DNA of 64,000 bases from Aaosphaeria pasadenensis (Eukaryota > Ascomycota > Dothideomycetes > Pleosporales): positions 558,001 to 622,000 of the forward strand of contig JAKLMB010000023.1 of assembly GCA_022813625.1 (NCBI GenBank), given 5' to 3'. The position numbers were made by a program, and so were the translations under genes. The notes under the pieces were generated by a model, which worked only from the letters and a program-made list of their open reading frames with translations, was not told the origin of the DNA and made no database searches. Below are positions 12,568 through 24,581 of the stretch, piece after piece; position 1 is the first letter of the stretch; every line of letters starts with the position of its first letter.

Positions 12568-13666
12568 TTATTTCCCTGAAGCCCTCTTCTCCTTGTCGAA
12601 GGCAGACTGGCTGATGTTGAGGCCGAGGCCGTTCGAGTCGAGGTAGACCTTGTTCTGGCTCTGCTGCAGGATCTGTGCAATGTTCCTCGCGTTCTCGAAC
12701 TCCCTGAGGTCGACGTAGGACCTGGACTTCTTGATGGCGTCACCGATGAGCTCGGCTGAGCGGGCCTCACCCTGTGCGCGGACGACGGTGGCTTGCTTCT
12801 CCTGGCGGGCTTTGTCGACAACGAAGGCGGCACGCTGGGCTTCCTGCTGGGCAACTTGCTTGGCTTCGACTGCGGCGGTGAACTCGGGGGAGAAGGCGAG
12901 GTGCTGGAACAGAATAGTGAGTATTTGTACGTACAAGGCGGAGAGGTGGGGGTTCAGAGTGGGGAACATACCGTCAATGAGACATCGTCCAACATAATGT
13001 TGAATCTCGCCGCTCTCCTCACCAAGTTATCCCTCACGAGCCTACTAACGTTCTCACGCTGAGTGATGAGTTGCGAAGCATTGAACTGGGCGACCACGCT
13101 CTTCAAGACCTCGTTCACGATGGATGGCAACACCCTCTCGTCGTAGTCGGTACCCAATGTGCGGTAGATCTGGGGGAGGGCATCGACACGCGGTCGGGAC
13201 AGGACACGGCAGGTTATGTTGACCATTTGGAGATCCTTGGTTCCGGTGAGGGAAGCGACATTCCTGGGTTTCGCGCGCACGTCGTAGGTAATGGGTGTCT
13301 CGAACCAGGGAAGTCGGAAGTGGGTTCCTTCAGCGTAGATTTCTTTCTGCACACCTCCTAGCCTAGTGTACTTGATTGCTCTGTGGCCACCGTCGACTAT
13401 TCATATTCACGTCAGTTTTGCCTCTTGAGTTCAGTGGTCTGAACACCATCGTCCGACTAGCACTCCGCTGTAAACGAGAAGGTATACGCACCGTTGAAAA
13501 GTGCATTGTTTGCCAACCAGATACCTCCAGCAATTATAGTTATGGCAGCAGCACCTCCTCCAAGACCTTTTGGAGCACCTCCGCCGGAGCCTCCGAATCG
13601 AGCGGTACGCTTCGCAAGGTCATGTTGCAGCCTGCGCCAGGCTTCTTGAGGGTCCGGAGCCGACAT
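12568..13666 (-). CDS. PHB2: Prohibitin-2
   Basis: Exons 13666-13492, 13396-12972 and 12903-12568 join in phase to give 311 aa, the normal length for Phb2. The introns are 95 and 68 nt. A short N-terminal segment precedes a single membrane anchor ([19 protein letters not shown]). It is followed by the PHB/SPFH domain with [29 protein letters not shown] and [14 protein letters not shown], then a C-terminal coiled coil rich in Gln, Glu, Ala and Arg. It forms ring complexes with prohibitin-1 in the mitochondrial inner membrane, acting as a scaffold that stabilises inner-membrane proteins and modulates m-AAA proteolysis. The partner PHB1 is not in this window. Confidence 0.96.
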
Positions 13667-14927
13667 TACGGATGTTTTCGAATGGTCGATCCCGGGGGGG
13701 AAGGGTGGATATTAAGAGGTGGTGGGAGTTCGAGGTGTTTTGCTGAAGGCGGGTGGTGGAGTGGCAGGTGGAGTGGTGAGGTCGACGAACGAGAGACGTC
13801 GGAGGAAACTTTTGCCCGACGCAATCGATCAAGCTGTAATAATGTAAGGGAAGGCGCTAGGCCTAATCCAGACAGTTCCATCTCGTTAATACTGTAATAC
13901 TGTGTGTATGTACTCTGATGTTTGAGTATCTTGTGAGACTTGTACCACGGATGCCCCCATATTATTATTCCAGAACCCGCACAGTGATCGACTGGATGAA
14001 TCATTCAAGAATTGTTTCGGGTCTGCTCTGCATGGCTGACGTATCACCAACTCCCCGCGACTACAAACGTCGCACATGTTTCTAACTTTCAGATGTCCGG
14101 CACACCATTCTAAGTAGAAGGGAGGGGGCATCAAACAAGAGCGCAGTGATGCTACTCAGATGGGCGGCACTCATACAAATACTATTTAATACGAGTCAGT
14201 AATACTACGAGCATATGATTGTTTGCATATACAAAGTATTTATGTACTTGTAACAAGAATAGACGACCCCGTCTTCGCGTGCACGGATCACCCGCAGCCA
14301 ATCGAGGCCTCAGATTGGTCGACTCTCTGTCTCTCTCTATTTCTACCCTAAGCCCTCGTAAAGCACAGCTGTCCTGTCCAGATGCACCGCCGACATTTCC
14401 ACTCACTCTACAACGTAAATTAATACAACCTCCCCCGCTGGTTGAGGGTTGTTTTCTTTTTGTTCCCTTCCAAGTTCCTGATACCCTTTTCAAGCCTTTG
14501 CACTTTTCCACGTTCTACTATTCCCTTACTGGTCCGCCCTTGCTCGTGCTGTAGCGGCGGTAACTTGAGCACGGGTAGCTTGACTCCTACTTGACTTGGA
14601 GGTAAAGTAAGTATACCCTGAGAAGAAATTCTGTTCCAATTGGAAGATGCAAAAGTGGCGATTCTTCTCGTCCAAGGACTGAAGGAATTGGACATCATAG
14701 CATCTCGACTTGCAAGTATCCTTCGCGCGGAGGACCGAGTTCCGGAAACGGCATCTATACTACAATGTCTCGCCCTTCGTCGCATGCTCTGCTCTTATCT
14801 GCTTTGTGTACAATACACTTCCGCTTCATACCATGACTGACAATTCTTAGACTTCATCCAATTGTAGCGACTCGCTCCTTCCTCTTTTTGCTCTTCAGCC
14901 TTACCTCGCACCACTCGTACCTCCACC
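13667..14927. promoter_or_regulatory. Divergent promoter region, PHB2 / Emp47-like lectin
   Basis: No gene recognised in 1.26 kb between divergent starts. Open stretches on both strands are short and unconserved by eye. The last 60 bases before 14928 are CT-rich (CTTCCTCTTTTTGC), as is common in fungal leaders. Confidence 0.5.
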
Positions 14928-16348
14928 ATGTACATAACCTCGCAGACGCTGCGGACCATTGCCTGGTCCGCCCTGACTATCTCCGCGGCTCGCGCACAAT
15001 ATGTGATAGACAATCTCAGTTTCGGTCAAAAGGAGGGACAACCGATTTCGCCTAATCTGCGTGGAATTCCTCACTGGTTTGTCAACGGCGATGGCTACGA
15101 GCCCGAGATCCTTTCCGACCGCATTCTCCTCACACCTCCATACCCCGGAAACAAGCGGGGTGGTCTCTGGACCGAAGAACCTCTACACCATACCGGCGAT
15201 TGGAAAGCGGAGCTCGACTTCCGTGCGGCAGGAGTGGATCGCGCGGCAGGAAACCTGCAATTGTGGTATGTGAAGGAGTCGCAGAAGGGCCAGTCGCCCA
15301 ACTCGTTGTACACCGCACCGAAGTTCGACGGTCTCGTGCTGGTCATTGATCAGTACGAGGGGAGAGGAGGTTCCGTAAGAGGGTTCCTGAACGATGGCAA
15401 CGTTGACATCAAGTCGCACACCGACCCGGACACACTCGCATTTGGGGTATGCAACTATGCATACAGGAATCTGGGTCGTTTGAGCACAATTACGCTGAAG
15501 CACGCCAATGGACTGCTCGAGGTCGCAGTAGACGGAAACCCTTGCTTCGCCACGGACAAGATCAAGCTTCCCCAAGGCTACTACTTCGGTGTCACCGCAT
15601 CCAGCGCCGAGAACCCGGACTCGTTCGAGGTTCACAAGTTTATTGTATCTACGACGAATTCGTACACTCGCGAGGAGCCTAGGCGCGGAGGATACCAGCC
15701 CCCTCAACAGCAGCAGCAGCAACAGCAGCAACAGCAACAACAACAACCGCAGCAAGGAAACCCATCGTACAGTAACAGCGAGATTCCTCAGATGCTCTCC
15801 GACGTCTTAGCCGGCAGCATTAAATCCTCGCAGGACCAATTCGCCGACCTGCACAACCGCATCCAGATCATCAACAACCGCGTCAGCGAGATCCACGACA
15901 TGCTTGCCCGCATAGAGCAGTCCGAGCAGCAGCGATATAACGAGCTGACCCAGCGCTTCAAGTCCTTGGACGACCGGTCCGCGGCCATGATGCACAACCT
16001 CGAGAAGACGGAGCGCACGGGCATGAAGGTGCTGTCATACCTCGAGGGCAACGACTTCAAGGACACGTTGAAATCGGTGCACAAAGCGATTGAGGATAAC
16101 CACAACGCACTGTCCTCGAACATGCCGCTCGCCATGGCGCATAGTAAGTCCACTCACTCCCCCAATTCCTTGATCTATAAAACACAATGAGAACCAGAAA
16201 AAACTAACAACACCTCGCAGTCGTCGGAACCCACAAGATAAGTCTGTCCACCTACATCTTCGTCGCCGTCGCCGTGCAAGTCATGGTCGTGGGCGCGTAT
16301 ATGGTATACAAGTCCCGAAGGAAGAGCGCACCTAAGAAGTACCTATAA
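14928..16348 (+). CDS. L-type (legume-like) lectin cargo receptor, Emp47-like
   Basis: Exons 14928-16143 and 16221-16348 (77-nt intron) give 447 aa. The order is: signal peptide to about residue 23 (cleavage after SAARA); a legume-like lectin domain to about 245 with GLWTEEPLHHTGDWKAELDF, FDGLVLVIDQYEG and the CNYAYRN...NPCF pair; a pure poly-Gln/Pro tract at about 260-280; a coiled-coil stalk at about 290-400; one transmembrane segment in the second exon (YIFVAVAVQVMVVGAYMVY). The extreme C-terminus, KKYL, is a canonical dilysine KKxx signal for COPI retrieval. Family role: cycling between ER and Golgi to carry glycoprotein cargo. The second exon alone supplies the anchor and sorting signal, so missing it would make the protein look soluble. 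Confidence 0.9.
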
Positions 16349-17425
16349 ACTATTTATCGACCGTCCGTATACTACTCCAATACCCCACAATCGATCCCCT
16401 CCTTCTTGTTGTCTTCTTTTTCCAGTTTTCGGGATTGTCTGTTCATAGCGAACGCCCGGGTAGATGCTCCGGTGGATGGATGGACGGATAGGTGGATAGG
16501 CCGGACGCCAGGGGAGCAGAGTAGCAGAGACCAGCAACACGTGTGTGCATCATTGGCGTATATAACAGCTCTGTACAAAAAGTAAGGAGAGGGAGATAGA
16601 AACATATCAAACGAGCGAAGGATAAATTACATCATATCTCACATATCTCCTCCCAGCCTGTGATTTGGTCATATGAATAGATCTAACTACCCATCGATTT
16701 CCAAAATATCGGGCCTGCACTCGCATCTGCATGCTGCCCCTTGATACGATTTTGAAAATCGGCATGACGCCATAGTTCTAGAAATTTGATAGCATGTAGT
16801 GTATTTATATGGGATCTCTCCCCTGCCCCTCTCTCTACCTTTCTTTCTGGAAGGAATGACGCAAAATTACGATTGATACTATGGTTATAACCAGAAAATG
16901 AAGAAGGAAAAGTTCGTTAGAGTTTCTTATTTTTGTTATTTAATCTCATTGAAACTATGTGGAACCATCCAATAAAGTGAACGGAATTTACTTCTTTAGT
17001 TATGATATTTGCTAAACTCAACAATCGGATGCTAGCCTACGCGTGTGTGCCATGAAACCAATAGACGGCGACTCTGTACATTCCTTGTATGAAGTGGAGC
17101 AGAACACCAGTGGTCACGGCCATGTCCAGCACAACGATATCTCGACCAGAACCACTGACCCGGATTCACCGAGACGTGGGAGCCCATTCCTTCATGCACT
17201 TCGGCACCAACCGCAGATCAGGATGCATTCTCAGGATAACGTTCCTCTAAAGGGACATGTTTCGACGGTTGCCCCTCATGTGATGCTTATCACCTACCCA
17301 GGTATCTTATGTATATAAACCGACCAGGTGGTTGTCTTTCCGTAAACGCTTCCTTTCTGACCACTGAACAGAGTCGCTCGTTATATCTACTTCTTACAGC
17401 TTCATCTGCACCATACGCGACGATC
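16349..17425. other. Intergenic, 3' flank of lectin and promoter of HsbA-like gene
   Basis: No gene recognised. The left half is AT-rich 3' flank. The right end holds a TATA box about 110 bp before the HsbA-like start. Confidence 0.55.
17312..17319 (+). promoter_or_regulatory. TATA box upstream of HsbA-like gene
   Basis: TATATAA within GTATATAAACC, about 110 bp upstream of the ATG at 17426. That spacing is plausible for a TATA-driven, highly expressed or induced secreted-protein gene with a short leader. Confidence 0.55.
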
Positions 17426-18385
17426 ATGCATTCCTCAATCTTCCTCGCTCTAGCAGCTGTAGCTTCAGCCACACCCCAGGCCCTCGAAGCTCTCGCTCTC
17501 TATCCCGTCGCTCAGGTCCTGCCCGTCCCAGGCTTCAACAACGCCCCTGATGGCTTCAACAGCCTTGCCACCCTCTACTCGAACAGCGCAAGTCAACTAT
17601 CTGCTCGTGCCGACTCAATTGGTAAGAACCTCCGTCACTCTATGCATGCTTCCCTATGGACGGGATGGGGCAAGAAATGTTATCCAGATAGGCTGACAGA
17701 AAGACAGCTGGAACCAACGCCATGATCAGCAGCACTGGAGCCGTTCAAGCCTCGTACGACGTCAAAAACAACTTGACCTCCACTCTGCTCGCTGTGAACA
17801 ACCTGTTCTGGCAGACGACGTACGACACGGAGAAGAAGATCTGCTCCATCATCACCTCCATCAACCAGCAGAACGTCGACGGCGTGAGGGGAAATCTGCG
17901 CACTGGGTGAGCTTTTCGAGCAATCAATGTTTTTAAGGACATGTTATGGTGGTGCATATGCTGACTTCGTATAAAACTACTAGTATCTCCGCAGAAGTCC
18001 AGGCTATCATCAAGATCACCCGAACTCTCCTAGCCACCGTCCGCGCCATCAACGCCCGTATGTATACCACATCCTCCTCCAACAGAAACCCCCTTTCTCT
18101 CCCCAATCTAGCGAGTTCAGGAGTCCAAAGTGGATAGATGTATTCATTGACTGACCGTGATGACGAACAGAGGCGACACTCTTCGTCGAGGCGGAGAAAG
18201 CCATCGTAGCAACGCTAATCCAAGCCATCGTCACCGCCGCGACCGCGAGCGTCGAGCCAGCTGGAAGACTTAGCGCTGGCCTGACTTCCGTCGGCATCAC
18301 GGGAATTAGCGATGTTGTCCAGACGTTTCAGAGCGCGGTTGCGTCGCTTCAGACTGCGGCGACGATTACTTGGGATACGGAGTAG
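17426..18385 (+). CDS. HsbA-like secreted hydrophobic-surface-binding protein
   Basis: Four exons (17426-17621, 17708-17906, 17984-18057, 18171-18385) join in phase to give 227 aa. It starts with a signal peptide (MHSSIFLALAAVASATP). The mature part is alpha-helical, Ala/Ser/Thr/Val-rich and nearly free of Cys, with patterns such as LTSTLLAVNNLFWQTTYDTE and TLFVEAEKAIVATLIQAI. This fits the fungal HsbA family (named for Aspergillus hydrophobic surface-binding protein A) and related cell-wall galactomannoproteins. Members are secreted, adsorb to hydrophobic surfaces and can recruit lytic enzymes. An upstream TATA box and three short introns are typical. The family call rests on overall pattern, not on a catalytic motif. 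Confidence 0.75.
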
Positions 18386-20451
18386 ATTGATGATATAGGA
18401 AATGGAGACTGAGAGCGACTGCCTCTGGGTTGGAAATGAAATGTGATATGACGGATTGGTACAGAATGAGATAGCCATTAGTGACCATGAACGGTTGTTG
18501 GTTGAATGATTCGTCAGTGTTGAACGAACGTCCTTGGTTGTACACATGCTTTCCTCGAGAACTGTAATCGCTAAAGCTTGATGTTGTCTTGACTTCACCA
18601 AGTGACAAGAGAGAAAAGTCTGAGAGTAATGTTTCTCACATACCCAGACTTTCAAACTTGAAAAGGATCTCATCCATCCGTCCATGCTAAATGCTGGTGG
18701 TTCTATACAACCCCATCTTGTAGATCAGTGAAATGAAGCTCTCTCAGAGAACCACGGACACTTCTTCACCCCAAAGACCAACAACGATACCCCCATACCC
18801 CTCTCCAGAATCCGCTCTACCAACCAAAGACCGCTACGATGAAAGAAGCCCAGGTATCCGGCACCCTCACCCCCCTTCCCCCCTCCCGAAAATCCATCCC
18901 CCATCTGCTCACCTCACCTCACCTTGCCTTACCTCGCTCACACCCGCCCACGGGATCTAAACTCTGATTGCTAGCCGCATTCCAGGGCGTCCCCACGTCC
19001 CACCGTCCCCACCATCCCAGCATTCGTTCTTTGCTAATCCAACCCCTCTCCCCTCCCAAGCCAACCCGAGCAACTTCAATCAGTCAGGTGCTTCTGTTCC
19101 GTTCCCGAGAAGGCCCGATTACCGACCGTCGGCTCGGGAGCAGGATTCCAATCTCTCCCTTGAGTACCACAGAGCCGAACTATGCAATGCAGATTCACGG
19201 GACAGCACTGCTTTCTTCGGGGTTTTCCGTGTGAGATCGGCTGGGCTGGCGAATTCTTCTCGGTTTTGTACGACGTTGAAGATGACGTGCTTTAGAGTTT
19301 ACTTGAGGGTCTGGTTGGTGGAGGTCTGGTAATATCATGTCGGGCATGTAGTGCTTTACCAAAGATTTTATCAATTGTGTAAAAGGGTTTAATACTATAG
19401 ATGAAAGTGATCTCAATCCTCTCGTCGAGAAACGCAGGGTGTAGCGAAACAAATAATAGATACTTTGAATATCAAAGTCTTTAGTAGACCAATTATATTG
19501 CCGTCATCTATTGGATCATATTAGAATATTTGTATGCCTTCTCAAGTATCGCTTTTGCCTCCTAATCTGACAGAGAGACATGCTTCCCTTCTATGTAAAG
19601 TGGCTCCTACAAGCCACTGCACCATGAAAGGTTTACCTTTCGCTTCTGAATTAAGATAACAGTACTGCGTATGCACTAGGTTATTAATCTCTATCAATTT
19701 GTTCATGATTTATCTTCAGCCTTATGAGTGGCGCAGTGCACAATATTATGTGCTGCAACTACCCCGCTCAGAAATTCTAATAAAGCAGTCACAGATCCTG
19801 ATCAGTCAAAGGCAGTACTTACGTCCAAACCTGTCTTAAATAATAGGCCGCTGATTAAGACAGCGTAGCTGCTCGAAGCCACGTGACCAGTTTCAGCAAC
19901 TCCCTCGATCCACTGCATTTGATAGGAATGACGAGATCCTACATCGTCAGGAATATTTGATCATTCATCTGCTCAAAGTCCAGTCTATCAGTATCGGTTT
20001 CCAAATCTTGCACCCCGCTCAGAAAGGCGCAGAATTAGATGCATCTTGGCAGTTCACAGGGATGGTACATGTGGTTGAGAAAGTGGTGTAACTCAAGTTT
20101 ATAGATGTCAATGTATTTACCTGCAACCCGAAGTGTCTATAAGGGCAGTGCCAGGGCGGATCAACCGCACTGCCTGCTTCCGGTAGCAGTATAATATCAC
20201 TTCATGTTTGCCATGATTAGTTGTAGAATCATGTACATATTGAGGCTGTACTTTTTCTCGCGAGAGCCATGCAGTACTGGTTGGCCCAATTCTAGGTCCA
20301 TATGGCACAGCCTTGCGTTGTTATCTCAGCCTTCTTCACTGCCCTAGCCTTTTATCGTTGAATTAGCATCTCGTAGAAGCTTAAAAGCAAAGGATTTTCT
20401 CTTTCATTCCGTCTCCAGCCTGCCATCCACCATCTTCAACAACTCGACATA
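18386..20451. other. Intergenic 2.1 kb, no gene recognised
   Basis: A C-rich stretch (18760-19060, with many CCACC and CCCTCC strings) gives way to AT-rich DNA from about 19250 to 20400. I find no ORF with family features on either strand and no clear terminal repeats. It could be decayed repeat sequence, but I cannot align it to anything in the window. Confidence 0.45.
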
Positions 20452-21763
20452 ATGGCTGAAGTCGTAGTCGGCGTTCTCGAGAGTGGAATAACGATTTTGG
20501 GTTTCGTGGTGAGGTTCAGACAACTCGCATCGAAGCTTAGAAATGCGGACGATTGGAGAAGATATTGTCACGGCTTGGAAACACTCCACTGTGTAAGTAA
20601 GAGCGATCAAGCCCTACATGGGCGTGGATTCTAACCCTACTAGATCCAAACTGCTATCGAGGAAGTCAACCGGTCCACCTCTGGCTCGCACACCCTCACA
20701 GTGGCTATTGGAGGCAAAACCGAAAACCTCCTAGAGTACAATTCACAACTCGAGCAAGTCGTGGCAATCGCACAAAGTTGTTCTAAACAGGGTCGAATAT
20801 CCCCAAAACATAAAGCGGAGAGTTTTCAAGGCTTTCTTTGCGGGACTGCGTGATAGATGGGTATTTGTATTGAAGGAGGCGGATATTCTAGATCTGATTA
20901 GGGGCGTTGAGTTCGCGAAGACATCGCTCATCCTCGCATTGCAGGTTATTTCGCTGTCCCGTAGTGCCAACTCAAAGGATTCAAGCCACCGACAAAATAG
21001 CCAGGCCGAAGCTCTGCTTAAAGACTTAGGCACGAAGCTCATGGATGAATTGAAAGAGCAAGGTCGACAAGCGGATGAGTTCTTCAAAGAAAGTCGGCGT
21101 CGCGAGCGTGTCATTGAGCTTCAGTCCGCTGACAGTGAACCAAAAATAGAAAAAGCTGGTCAGAGTGTCGACAAAGAGAGTCAGAGTATCCACGAAGAGG
21201 GTCGAAGTGTCGATGAAGAGGGTAGGACTAACAATAAAGAGGGGAAGACTGACGTTGAAGAGGGTCAGACTGCCAATGAAGAGGGTCAGACTGTCAGTGA
21301 AGAGGATCAGAGTGCCGACGAAGAGAGTCAGAGTGCCAATGAAGAGGGTCAGACTGTCAGTGAAGAGAGCCAGAGTGTCGATGAAGAGGAACAGAACAAC
21401 GAGGCCATACTCCTTCAAGAAAATGTTTCTTCAGCAACACTTCACACAACCAAAGATCAACCGATACCACCATCGACAGTCGCAGTGCGACCTCGTTTGA
21501 AGGTAGCAAGTAACGTCCACGTCGACAGTTTCGAATACATCATGCCGCTCGCGCATACAGGTGACAAGGCCATGATTGATTACTATGAATCAGCCCTGAA
21601 GCAAGATGGAATCCGAGAAGAATTCAGAAGAGGCGAACTCATAATTGGCTGGAATGGCACCGAGCCCTGTGAGATTGTGGGAGTAATTTCTAAAGACCAA
21701 TTAACGTTACTGGAATCTTCTGAACGAGATGACTGGGTTCATCGGACAAGAGGTCGGTATTGA
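20452..21763 (+). pseudogene. HeLo-like N-terminal domain protein, probably frameshifted
   Basis: Exon 1 (20452-20592) begins MAEVVVGVLESGITILGFVV. This helical start is typical of fungal STAND/HeLo-like N-terminal domains. After a 51-nt intron (GTAAGT...TAG), the frame from 20644 runs through LLEYNSQLEQVVAIAQ and stops at 20851-20853. Matching helical coding sequence (VFKAFFAGLRDRW...LDLIRGVEFAKTSL) lies in the +1 frame, open from 20735 to 21763. One extra base, or two missing, near a CCCC-AAAA run at about 20795 would explain the break. The downstream frame holds 11 acidic heptads and a conserved-looking tail of about 90 residues that I do not recognise. Family knowledge links such domains to fungal heterokaryon-incompatibility and cell-death signalling, but no NACHT domain is seen. 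Alternatives are a sequencing error or an unrecognised intron. Confidence 0.5.
21158..21388 (+). repeat. 11 tandem 21-bp units encoding acidic heptads
   Basis: Eleven consecutive 7-residue units of consensus [GS]Q[ST][VA]xEE (for example GQTVSEE, SQSVDEE, GQTANEE). The period is strictly 21 nt without indels. GQTVSEE occurs twice. The run is free of stops in all three forward frames and in a reverse frame. Confidence 0.95.
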
Positions 21764-22074
21764 AGATTGTGCAGCAGATGACACAGATGCCATATGTTTT
21801 TGTATCGAGAGAGTAGAACTTGTCAATCGAAGAAATTCTACACGTACAGGCCAAGATCGGAAGTGGTTTCATTTCAATAGAAGAATGTTTGCCGGTCGAA
21901 ATTGAATTGTCTTGGATGTTTTTCCCTGTTAAGACTGCAAGGCACAGTACAGTTACATATTTACCCTATTTTATAGCAACCCGTACTATATCTCCCCCCA
22001 TTCATCAATCATATATACACCCCCCCTACCTTTCTCCCATCCGTAAAAGAATAAAAAGACATCCCATCCCATCA
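21764..22074. other. Convergent 3' flanks, HeLo-like gene / CoA-transferase
   Basis: Tail-to-tail gap of 311 bp, AT-rich, with no gene seen. C- and T-rich runs occur near 22010-22050, just beyond the CoA-transferase stop. Confidence 0.6.
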
Positions 22075-23717
22075 TCAAAGCATAGGCTTAACCTCGTCCG
22101 CAACCTTGAACTCCGCGTCCGTCTTCGCCCTAACCTCATCAACCGTAACCCCATCCGCAATCTCCACCAGCGTAAGCCCATTCGTGAAGTCGACGTCGAA
22201 CACGCACTGTATTCCCTCACCGTCAGCAATCCACTCACCCAACACCTTCAAAGCATTCCAAATCAAGGGGAAAAGAGAGGGGAACTCACCAAATCCGTAA
22301 TAATCCTACTCACACACTTCCTCCCCGTCAACGGGAACTCACACTGCTTCATCACCTTCGGCCTCCCCTTCTTATCCGTATGCTCCATCGTCACCACCAC
22401 CTTCGTCGCCTGCGGATTACTCACCAGATCCATCGCACCCCCGAACCCCTTCACCTTACCAGGCAGCATCCAATTCGCGAGGTCGCCCTGCGCGGAAACT
22501 TGCATAGCCCCCAGGATGGTGAGGTCGATTTTCCCCGCGCGAATCATGCCGAACGACTCTTCGGAGCCGAACGTCGACGCGCCGGGGGCGAGCGTCACGG
22601 TCTCTTTGCCCGCGTTGATGAGGTCTGGGTCCTCTGCGCCGGCGGTCGGGTACGGGCCGAGACCCAGGATCCCGTTCTCGGATTGCAGTTGGACTTCGAC
22701 GGAGGGGTCGACGAAGGAGGGCGCGAGCATGGGCATCCCGATGCCGAGGTTGGCGTACATGCCGTTTTTGAATTCCTTCGCCGCGCGCCGCACGATGCGT
22801 TCGCGTTTGGATGCTGCGGCGCCCGAGCCGAGGGTGTCGGCGACGGCGGAGGCGGTGGAGGAAGGCCGGTTGACGACTTTTTCGATGTTTTTGGCGGAGG
22901 TGGATTGGATGACGCGGTCGACGTAGATGCCGGGCACGTGGATGGCGTTGGGCGGGAGGTCGCCGACGGGGACGATTTCTTCGGCTTCGACGATGGTGAT
23001 TTTGGCGTTGCGGGCCATGGCGCCGTTGAAGTTCTGCGCTGCGTACCGGAACTGCAGGTTTCCGAGGCGGTCGGCTTTCCAGGCCTTAATGAACGCGTAG
23101 TCGCCCTTGATGGCCTCCTCCATCACGTACGACTTGCCGTCGAAGACTTTGACGTCTCGAGGCTGCGAGTATGTCGCTACGGAGCCGTCGCTGTTGTGCC
23201 GGAGCGCGAGTTCGCCGGTCTGCACGACGGTGCCGAATGCTGCGGGTGTGAAGAAGGCGGGGATTCCCGCGCCGCCTGCTCGACAGCGTTCCGCGAGCGT
23301 GCCTTGGGGTGTGAGTTCGAGCTCAAGTTCGCCGGTCAGGTACATCTGCTCGAGCACCTTGTTCTCCCCGACGTACGAGGCGATCATCTTGGACACCTGC
23401 TTCGATTCCAGGAGGAGCCCGAGCCCGCTACCCACGACGCCTGCGTTGTTGGATACGGCGGTGAGCCCCGTGATCTGCGGTTGCGATTTCACTGTGTTGA
23501 TTAGGGTGTCCGGCACGCCGGATAGGCCGAAGCCTCCGCAGAGGAGCGTGCTGTTGGGCTTCATGTCGGCGATGGCGGATTCGGGCGAGGAGTAGACCTT
23601 GTTGATCTCATTGCGGCGGAGCGTGGTGGAGAAGTTGCGGGAGAGGTTGAGGTAGGTCTGGGGTGTCGACCGCGAGAGGGTCCTCGCGATCCTGATCGTC
23701 CTAGATATCGAAGGCAT
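22075..23717 (-). CDS. Succinyl-CoA:3-ketoacid CoA-transferase, mitochondrial
   Basis: Exons 23717-22290 and 22206-22075 (83-nt intron, donor GTGAGT) give 519 aa, the usual fused length for SCOT. The ATG at 23717 starts a basic, Ser/Arg-rich presequence ([18 protein letters not shown]) typical of matrix import. The alpha half carries [16 protein letters not shown] and [20 protein letters not shown]. The beta half carries the active-site Glu in [13 protein letters not shown] (about residue 345) and [19 protein letters not shown]. It transfers CoA from succinyl-CoA to acetoacetate (and related acids) in ketone or organic-acid use. A bacterial-type acetate/propionate CoA-transferase is less likely given the fused subunits and the motifs. 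Confidence 0.95.
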
Positions 23718-24581
23718 GATGTATGGTTTCTGTGATTCTCGTCTTTCCCTGAATTGCAATTGAAATTATGCCAATCTCTTTCTTCCGTGGCTTCCACAAC
23801 ACCTCGCTCTTGGATTGCTATTCGGAACCTGACTGGTGATCAATGGTACAGTATGTTCCAATTCGACACGCTCAGACAATCGTCGTGCAACGTAGTATGA
23901 AGAGAAGGAGAATGAAGAAGAAGTAGAAGCTTCGAAGCAGCTATGTAGATTCCGAGCTAACTAGCGCGCATGTCATCGGCTCATGACCGCGGTACATCAT
24001 TTTTGTATCGGCAGGGCAGGACAGGGACCGCGATCGAGCCGTCCAGCACAGCGTAAGCAAACCTACATAGTCACAGGCCCAGAGCTTCCAATTACCTATA
24101 CAGTACCATAGGCGATTGATGGGTTTCCCCCTCCTCCACTTCGGGCTTGAATCCGTTCGTTAGAGGGGCATTGCTGGCCATCGGAAACGTTCCGTTGTGT
24201 GAAGAGACTCGAAGTTAGCATGTGAGGGAATTGGGAGAGCCTGGGGAGAGCTTGAGGACGTGACTACCCCACACTTTCCGGCTTGGCAACCATCGACTCG
24301 TGGCTAGACGCGGAAATGCACCGACTACTACCGGAGAAGCCGCCCTGGCTGTACTGTGTAGGCGTTCCCTCTCTTCCATCATTTACCTCCACTTCCCGAG
24401 GTCGACAAAATTTCAAACATCACAACACACATAGTAGGAAGGGCTTTTCTCTCGTCAATCTCTTATCGGTCCTTCAATTGATAACAACACCGCCAGAACT
24501 CAACTAGTAGGATGTTGCAATGTCCATTATCCGAGTGATCCAACCGATTTTCCCTCCACTCCATTCTATTCCATCAATGCT
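23718..24581. promoter_or_regulatory. Intergenic region upstream of CoA-transferase
   Basis: Contains the CoA-transferase promoter and, on its right, the 3' flank of the next minus-strand gene. An open stretch at 24283-24507 (+) has no family resemblance, so no gene is called. Confidence 0.5.

Noticed and set aside
19250..20400. AT-rich stretch considered as a RIP-mutated transposon.
   Set aside because: No detectable coding remnant, terminal repeats or second copy in the window to compare with.
21026..21418. Antisense 130-codon frame with hydrophobic LTLF repeats opposite the heptad region.
   Set aside because: It is a by-product of the 21-bp repeat having no stops in that frame; no promoter or signal features of its own.
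22380..23504. Long plus-strand frame (374 codons) opposite the CoA-transferase.
   Set aside because: Shadow of the GC-rich minus-strand gene; its His/Asp/Gly-rich composition is typical of antisense reading.
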